A stretch of DNA of 64,000 bases from Aquilaria yunnanensis (lineage: Eukaryota > Streptophyta > Magnoliopsida > Malvales > Thymelaeaceae): assembly GCA_039654915.1 (NCBI GenBank), contig CM077599.1, forward strand, positions 82,614,001-82,678,000, given 5' to 3'. The notes beneath the pieces were generated by a model. That model was not told where the DNA came from, searched no databases, and saw only the letters and a program-made list of their open reading frames with translations. The position numbers and the translations under genes were made by a program. Each line of letters starts with the position of its first letter. Positions within the stretch are counted from its first letter, which is position 1. This document shows positions 57,333-64,000 of this stretch, piece after piece.

Positions 57333-59555
57333 GTCTGCACCATCATCTTTTGCTCAAAGATAATGCTTGTGTCTCTAGTTTTTTTTTTCTTTTAATAAAA
57401 TTTTTACATTGCCGATATAAAAAAAAAATGAAATTGGCGTAAACACTATGATTTTCGTCTATCATCTACACTTAAATGGACAAATGCAATAAACAAATGA
57501 AAAAGACATACGAGTAAATTGATGTATAGTGTTCCCCAACACCAGGGACATCTAAGAATAGATTTGTCCGCATCAAAAGTTGTTAGAAGTAACTATGTTT
57601 ATAATAACATCCGTTATTACATGCATAACCTTCGCTTGCCGGGAAACCATTCACGTCAAGTTGTCGTGCAGAATCTGTGGAAAGAAGAAAAGTTTTGAAT
57701 ATGTTTCACTTTTTGCTATCCAAAACATTAATTTAAAATTGACAAAGCATTCTATCTAGCTAATTCCATGGATCAAACCACCGGATGAAACCCTAATTAA
57801 AGATGAGCAATTAATTTCACCAACCGAACGACTTTTCCTTGATTCATTCTCTTTTTCCAAATAAAAGAGGTGGTACTAGCTAGAAAATCATAAGATATTA
57901 TTTCCCATGGGGTCAAATGAGTATAGTACTTAAAAGTTGGGGACTATTTACGTATTTACAAACTGCCCTTGTATATTACTAATTGGTTTCAAATTGAATT
58001 AGGTGGATTCGCCGCACCAGGTTGTGGTAATTTCTTGTTCGGCAATTGATTATAAATAAGTAAAGTTTATGGCTTAGAAAAACAGATAATAATATTTTAA
58101 GAACTCAAATACTACAAATCAAGAGACCAATTGTCTAAAAAAAAGGTGTGAGGTCCAAAAAGAAAAAGAAAAAAATTCTAGAGTTGTGGCAGTTCAATCT
58201 ATGACAACATTTAATATAAATATAGTATAAAAATGATTAGATAATAAAGTTTGGGGATGAAGAAAGAAAAATATAGAGTTCTAGTAATTAAAAGTAGGTT
58301 TAACTATTTATAAAATAAACTTTTCAATGAAAATAAAAAAAATGAGATTTGGAGTTTGCCTAAAATTAGTTATAATATTTATACACTAAAGTTTTCAGAT
58401 TAATAGGGTAAAAAAGGGGATTTTAGGAACTAAAATTGGTGTTTTGCAATTGAAAAAAAAAAGAAATAAAAATACAATGAATTGAGGGTTTAAATTGAAA
58501 AGTCAGTGTAAAGTTTGGGGATAGTTTAAGCAATGACATAAATCAAACAAACGATACTGACTAAATTTTTCCCTTAGAAGATAAAAATAAACTTTCTACA
58601 AAAATGAAATGTTTAAATATTGACACAAAAATTAAAATAAAGTTTCAAAATCAATAGAGTAAATGGAAAGATTATAGGTAGTAAGAGTTTAATATTGAAT
58701 TTGTAAAAAATAAAATAAAATCAAAAGAAAAGAAACAAGACAAAAAGGACTAAAATGGAAAACATATATAATTTAGGGATTGAAATGAAAAAATCGATAG
58801 CTCATGGACAAAACAATCCTAAAGAAACAAAATGTAGAAAAATTCCTTGTAATTTTTCGCTTTGGAAGTTGTAGTCCCAAACTTATGGACCTTGCAACTG
58901 CTCTTCATATTATGTCTAAATACCTACTTGTTAGATGGAAAATTGCAGGGACTAAAATAGAAAAATAAATCTACAAAGGCTGAAAAAGAGGTTAAACCAT
59001 TACTTAGGAAAATGAAAAAAAAAAAAAAACAGCACAGTAAATCTACAGCATTTGTCAACTCTAATATAGTGTATATATGTAAATGTATATGTTGTGTGAA
59101 AGCTCAATTTTTTCGGAGCTTAGTCTCTTAATGCATTCCTAAAATTGACCGAATTGGGACATGGTTGTTGTATCTAGTTTGACATGCAAACTAACTGAAT
59201 AAATGAATGTGAAAGAGAGTATTATCATTACATTTCACATGATTTGTGAAATAAGATTGTTGTATTTAAAGAGAGTAATACCATTACATCTCCACAAAAC
59301 TTGTAAAAAAGAATATTACTATTATTTTCCATGTGATTAGCTGGTGAAAAAGAGCTTTTATATCTAAAGAGAGTATTACCGTTACATCTGACTTGTGAAA
59401 GGGGTTTCTCATGTTTATACACTAGCTAGCGGAGTGGAACCTTTGAATTTGATTGGTTAATTTTAAGTTGTTACCTGCAAGAAAGAACAATAATGCGTGA
59501 CCCGTCCCGGCTGCTTGCAACATCATGATCATAAATACAAATTGAAAGCTGGAGA
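57333..59555. other. AT-rich intergenic DNA; no gene seen
   Basis: 58.1-58.9 kb contains loosely repeated AAGTTTGGGGAT / AACTAAAAT motifs, perhaps a decayed transposon. Poly-A runs near 59011-59029. No coding frame supported. Confidence 0.4.
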
Positions 59556-59819
59556 TTGTCTCCCCAAGAAAGCCCTTTAAAATTAATAAGCGTGGTGCTC
59601 CTTTTGTTGTTGGGGTTGTTGGCTTATTCAATGCCACCACCCCCTCTGCGCCTTCCCCCGTCTCCTTTTCCATTAACTCGCAGCAGAATCTTGCACGACT
59701 CGACAAACTTGTCTTCAGATTATGACAAAACCAAACACATCCCATTCTTCTTGGCCCTCTGCCTTCTTAATAACTTCGGTTCTCCTTCTCATCCACACAT
59801 CTTCTTCCTGGAAATTTAA
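59556..59819 (+). CDS. Short frame with a signal-peptide-like start, upstream of MIR171
   Basis: An 87-codon frame beginning MSPQESPLKLISVVLLLLLG, then a Pro-rich stretch and SDYDKTKHIP, ending before a stop at 59817-59819. The hydrophobic N-terminus and the DY pair recall plant secreted peptide precursors, but the C-terminus fits no peptide family I know. It ends 127 bp before the MIR171 hairpin, so it may lie on the primary transcript. The opposite strand is also open (59745-59422). Unproven. Confidence 0.25.
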   Translation: MSPQESPLKLISVVLLLLLGLLAYSMPPPPLRLPPSPFPLTRSRILHDSTNLSSDYDKTKHIPFFLALCLLNNFGSPSHPHIFFLEI

Positions 59820-59946
59820 ATCTTGGAATGTTTTTGTTCTTCAGTTTTTATATTATTCCTTCCTCTAACCTCAAACATTGGAGAAAGTACGTACTATGAG
59901 AGAGAGAGGGATGAGGCAGAAGATGATATGGAGTAATTAGTTTTGA

Positions 59947-60037
59947 GGGCACGAGATATTGGTGCGGTTCAATCGGAGAGCACTACTCTTATGGCTAAAG
60001 TCGTGTTCTTTGATTGAGCCGTGCCAATATCACGCCC
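59947..60037 (+). ncRNA. MIR171: MIR171 precursor hairpin (miR171b/c type)
   Basis: miR171 guides cleavage of GRAS-family (HAM/SCL) mRNAs and controls meristem activity. The mature 21-mer lies at 60014-60034 (starts TTGAGCCGTGCCAATA). A second known-type register starts at 60011 (TGATTGAGCCGTGCC). The star strand is at 59954-59974 (starts AGATATTGGTGCGGTT). The arms pair with few bulges around a ~36-nt loop, and the 60014-60034/59954-59974 duplex leaves 2-nt 3' overhangs. The outer GGGC/GCCC pair extends the stem. A good splice donor (CTCCAAG|GTATGT) follows near 60117, as plant primary microRNA transcripts are often spliced. Confidence 0.93.
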
Positions 60038-62287
60038 TACTTATTATAATATTGCTAATAATAATCATTATCTCCCTCTTTTTTCCTTTCTTCCAAGGCC
60101 AACCTCAGATCTCCAAGGTATGTGTTTCCCACGCGCGTGTGTGTAATATATATTGAACTTATAAGTTTTGATCTGTTGGAGAGCCGGTCTTTGTTTTTTT
60201 TTTTTTTTAGAAAAAAAATTGACCTAAAACTAATTATTAGGGTTATATATGTGTGTGTACGATTTCAGGCCTACCTCAGTATGTAGAATTTTTACTAATT
60301 TTAATTAGTTCTACTAATCTCCCAGATAGTTATGATTATTTTGATGATTATAACTTTACTTAGTGCCATCTTGATCATAATGATCTACCCTTTTGAGTGG
60401 AGGCGGCTCAAGGTTGTTCCACTTTGTCAAAGTACTCCATTTTGGTTTTGATTTTCACTGTTTCAACTCGGCAAAATTATCTCCGAATCTACCGATTCAC
60501 TATTTTCTTTTCCTTGCTTCTTTTGGTGTGGCCAACTTCTTGTTTCTACTTATTTTTTACCTTTTTTATTTATTTAAATATTTTCCCTCCTGGTGTGATT
60601 ATAATTGAGTGCCGGAAGCTATGCCTAGTATTAAGTTTCATATATTTGTTTTCCACAACAATATTGTGCACTTGGAGTAGGTAAGATAAGGATTTGCTTT
60701 GCCTTCCTTTTTTTTTTTTTTGGTTTTGGAACAATGAAAAATTGCTTTGGGTCAGCAGTTGCAAAAGTAGTGCTGTATTTATTACTCATTAATATTGTCA
60801 TATAAAGGTTCACTCCTTTCTTCTTTTTTGCTGACAAAAAGGTCGCAGTGGTTAACAAGATTCGGTTTCATATTTAGTAATGTTAAGGCATTAATTAATT
60901 GCTTAGTGCTAAATTTATAGATAAAGAAAATTATCTTTAAAGAAATGAAACTAATTTTGAAACCAACATTATTTGGCAGACGATAACCGGAAGTAAAACT
61001 GAATTTCTCATTTGATTTACATGTTTTAATGACTATTATTCTCTTCCATTTTTAGGTTTGATATGAAGACTAAGAAAGATTAAAAAAAATTATGTGTTTT
61101 TTTCATTTTATCTATAATCCATTAATTTCCGATGTAGTACTAAAAAAGTTTTTTAATTTGCGATTAATTTCCTTTCTACAATTGGATTTAACACAATCTA
61201 ATTAATAATTGCTTGAAGAAATTTTTTTTTAGAAGTAATTAATTTTTTATGATTTTTTTCTATACCCAGCCAAGAGGAAAGAAAAATTAATAAATAATAC
61301 CTAGCTTTTTCTAAAATAATTTTAAAAACTATTTTTTTGGACTTACTCAAATATAATGTTTTAATTGGTATACAACTTGCACGAGTCACTGTTATATCTC
61401 AAAACAATCACTAATAACTTATTTTTAAAAATCAATCAAGAAATAAGTTAATGCTACTATTATTAAGGATATGACTAGTCGTATATGTACAAAACCGTAT
61501 AAATTCTTGTGTAATACAACTTAATTAAGAATTAAAGAAGAAAGAAGACGTGTTAAATTCTTTTTTTAACAAAATATGCTTCATTCTAATTAAAAGTAAG
61601 CTGAACGGCAACTGATTACTAAAAAAGCCATTCATTCTTGAGACACCAAATAAAAGGAAAAAAATTGAATCGAGTTGAACATTTCATATAACTAAAGTAA
61701 ATTTGGAATAGAAAACTTGTAATGAGACTATGCCCAAGTAGAGAATAACCAAATAGTATAACTAAACAATTGATGGTTCGACCAAAGAAAAGGTGGCTTA
61801 GCTCCTAATAGTAGATCAACTAATATAAAGTCTCCTATAATGAATAGATAAAAAAAATTTGGCATTGTCACGCGATCCATTATCATCATCGATACTTGTC
61901 ATTTTTCATCCTCATCTCTGCATAACCCACTAACATCGAAAATAGGTCACCTAGATTTGTCCACTACAAAACATTGAAAGAAACAAATAATATTTCTGTT
62001 AATAGTGATAAACAAGTTTTGTGAAGGAGAAGGAGAAAGAAGAGAAGTGAAAAAAATGAGAATAATTGATCAGATAAAATAAAAATAGTAACTCAATCGA
62101 TCATGCTTGAATTGGAATCCAAAACCAGCTGAATGTGCAAAAAAGAGAGGATGAAAGCCATGCAGGGAAAAACAAGTGGGAAGCAGCAACTAGGGATCTA
62201 GACATTAAATTTTTTAATTTCGTTTAACTTTAATCACATGGGATTTGTACAGGAGTAAAATCTTGCATAGGCCAGACACACAAAATG
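60038..62287. other. AT-rich DNA downstream of MIR171; no gene seen
   Basis: The first part may belong to the primary microRNA transcript. Open frames near 60.39-60.69 kb are T-rich noise. Nothing else recognised. Confidence 0.4.
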
Positions 62288-63190
62288 TGCCTTTATTTTT
62301 TATAAGTTCTTATTTATTCTTTTTATCAAGTTGATTTTTTTATGAATACTATTTATTCTTTTATCAATTCTTATTTATTATTTTATCAATTTTTTTCTTT
62401 TATAAATATTATTTGTTCTTCATCAATTCCTATTTTTTTATTAGATTTGTTCTTTTATAAATACTCTATTTTTTTAATTAATTCTTACTTGTTCATATAT
62501 CAAGTTTTCTATTTTATTAATTACTGCTTGTATTTTTAGAACAACCCGTTGTTCTTTAGACTCAACTTCTTATTCTTTTATTAGTTTCTGTCTATTATTT
62601 TAGAAAAATTAGTTGTTTATTTTTTATCAGTAGTTATTTATTTTTTTATCATTTTCTATTTATTCTTTTAGATAAGTTAGTTGTTTGTTGTTTTATCTGT
62701 AGTTATTTGTTCTTTTGTTATTAGCTATTTATTTTTTTTTATAAAATAGCTATTTTTTTGTTAGTAGTTATTTCTTCTTTTGGCTCAATTTATTATTCTT
62801 TCATAAGTTCTTATGTGTTTTTTAAATAGAATATTTTTTTTCTTCTATTATTATCTATTTTTTCTTTTATGAGTAGCTATTAATTTTTTTTTAAAGTCAG
62901 TTATTGTTTTATTAGTATATGTTTATTCTCTTAGATGCACTTACTATTCTTTTACCAGTAACTATTTCTTCTTTTGGTCAATTTTATGTTCTTTTATCAT
63001 TTTCTATTTATTTTTAATAAACTAGTTGCTCTTTTTTTAGTAGATGTTTGTTTGGTTTTTTTTTTTTTGCTCAACTTCATATTCGTTTAACAGTTCCTAA
63101 TTATTTTTTCAGTATTAGTTGTTTGTTCTTTTGGATCAAGTTCTATTCTTTTAATAAATCAATTGTTTGTAATTGTAGTTTGTTCTTTTT
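62288..63190. repeat. T-rich degenerate minisatellite, ~900 bp
   Basis: Dozens of imperfect units built from TTATTTATTCTTTTATCA and TAGTTATTTGTTCTTTTG-like blocks, spaced roughly 20-35 bp, on the plus strand. Strong strand asymmetry (T over A). No terminal structure found. Confidence 0.75.
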
Positions 63191-63795
63191 ATGTAATAGA
63201 ATGCTTATATTCTCTTATTTTAACTTTAATGTAAGATAATATTTTTTGTGTTATGAATATATTCTATTAAAAGCCCTAAAAGCAATGAGGAAAGAAAAAA
63301 GAAGAGAAAATTGGTAAAAACACTAATAAAAAAAACGGAAAAGGATTAAGCTAAGAGTCGAACGCGCACTCAAACTTTCTCCCACTTCCATTCTACCAAT
63401 TGTTTTTATCCTGACGCACATGTGCACCGGGGCACTTAAGTTTGAGACTTTTGTACAGATTTTCAGTACAATGTAAGAATTTTCAGTACACTGCTAGCAA
63501 AAGTCAAAAGCCAAAGGAGATTTAGCTTCTCTCCTCCTTGGCCTTGCGTGTGCTCGTAACCAAGCACACGAAAACCAGCCACAATGCCTGGTTCAATCGA
63601 TAAACATCCAACACACACATGCACAGATGTACAGACAGACCACACATAATCTAACAATTTTATATAAGAAATTTATCAGCATAAATGTTATACATTAGAG
63701 GCAGAAAATGGACTGCCCATGACGTTTATTTATTCTTGTGCCATGGTAGAGAAACTTACGACATAGGTATATTCCTCTACCACTCAAACAATGGG
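63191..63795. other. Spacer with 3' UTR of the edge gene and a tRNA-like fragment
   Basis: On the minus strand, AATAAATAAA (63725-63734) is a plausible polyadenylation signal for the gene at the window edge. A box A-like TGGTAGAATGG (63398-63388) and a box B-like CGTTCGACTCT (63364-63354) lie on the minus strand, 23 bp apart, but no tRNA fold is present. Confidence 0.4.
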
Positions 63796-63993
63796 TTATA
63801 AGACAGCTTCCAGTACACTATTACTTGGTGCCGGCCACCCTATCTCGATAAGCTCTAATGGAGGTCTCCTTGAAGCGAAACCTCCTCTCCTCATCTGTAC
63901 GTCTGTATTTTCGTAGTAGATACATTGTTTCTTTTCTACACATGAAATTGTATCAGCACAACTTCCGCTCTCACTTGTTTGCTCCTTCTCCAT
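63796..63993 (-). CDS. Last exon of an unidentified gene extending off the window
   Basis: The frame reads RRPPLELIEIGWPAPSNSVL and stops at 63796-63798, followed ~60 bp on by a polyadenylation-like AATAAATAAA. The upstream part (ESGSCADTISCVEKKQCIYY) may be coding or may include an intron boundary. I do not recognise the protein. The first ATG in the window (63993) need not be the true start. Confidence 0.4.
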   Translation of the reverse strand: MEKEQTSESGSCADTISCVEKKQCIYYENTDVQMRRGGFASRRPPLELIEIGWPAPSNSVLEAVL

Positions 63994-64000
63994 GGTTACA

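Noticed and set aside
60393..60684. T-rich plus-strand frames of 71 and 95 codons
   Set aside because: Phe/Leu/Tyr-rich translations of T-rich DNA; two overlapping frames with equal claim and no motif.
63354..63398. A tRNA gene on the minus strand
   Set aside because: Box-like motifs are present but no acceptor stem or anticodon arm can be drawn.
1..64000. CRISPR arrays, bacterial operons, phage or plasmid features
   Set aside because: The window is plant nuclear DNA with spliced genes; no spaced identical short repeats or prokaryotic gene organisation are present.

Overview
This window is nuclear DNA from a flowering plant, almost certainly a eudicot. The protein-coding genes have short GT-AG introns and closely match well-known eudicot families. 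The intergenic DNA is AT-rich and dominated by plant transposon classes (Copia, CACTA, Mutator-like, hAT, Stowaway-like). I cannot name the species. No rRNA or convincing tRNA gene is visible.

Layout. 0.7-2.1 kb (minus): a secreted beta-1,3-glucanase of family GH17 with an X8/CBM43 domain. 3.8-6.4 kb (minus): plastid adenosine-5'-phosphosulfate reductase (APR), five coding exons, complete. 8.9-23.1 kb: a nested transposon block made of a decayed Copia element, a small non-autonomous LTR element inside it, and a 9.3-kb CACTA transposon that itself holds a solo LTR and a perfect inverted repeat. 25.2-27.0 kb (minus): a seven-exon B3-domain gene. 27.2-28.5 kb: a Mutator-like element with ~270-bp terminal inverted repeats and a perfect 10-bp target duplication; it carries a captured pectate-lyase fragment and sits about 0.2 kb upstream of the B3 start codon. 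28.5-37.5 kb: small DNA transposons, several nested. 37.8-38.1 kb (plus): a small conserved basic protein. 38.7-40.4 kb (minus): the autophagy protein ATG8, complete. 42.8-44.4 kb: a long-inverted-repeat element and a MITE. 44.8-46.3 kb (minus): an intronless PPR protein resembling Arabidopsis At1g77170. 49-57.4 kb: more CACTA, Mutator-like, Stowaway-like and small LTR elements. 59.9-60.0 kb (plus): a MIR171 hairpin. 62.3-63.2 kb: a T-rich degenerate minisatellite. 63.8-64.0 kb (minus): the apparent 3' end of a gene that continues off the window.

The genes are independent single units, as is normal in plants: cell-wall glucan turnover, sulfate assimilation, transcription control, autophagy, organelle RNA processing and a microRNA that targets GRAS-family (HAM/SCL) mRNAs. 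The least ordinary signals are the pectate-lyase capture, with a 21-bp internal inversion, inside the Mutator-like element; the MIR171 locus; and several element families present in multiple copies with readable target duplications.

All exon boundaries were read by eye from splice consensus, frame and family similarity. No search or alignment program was run.
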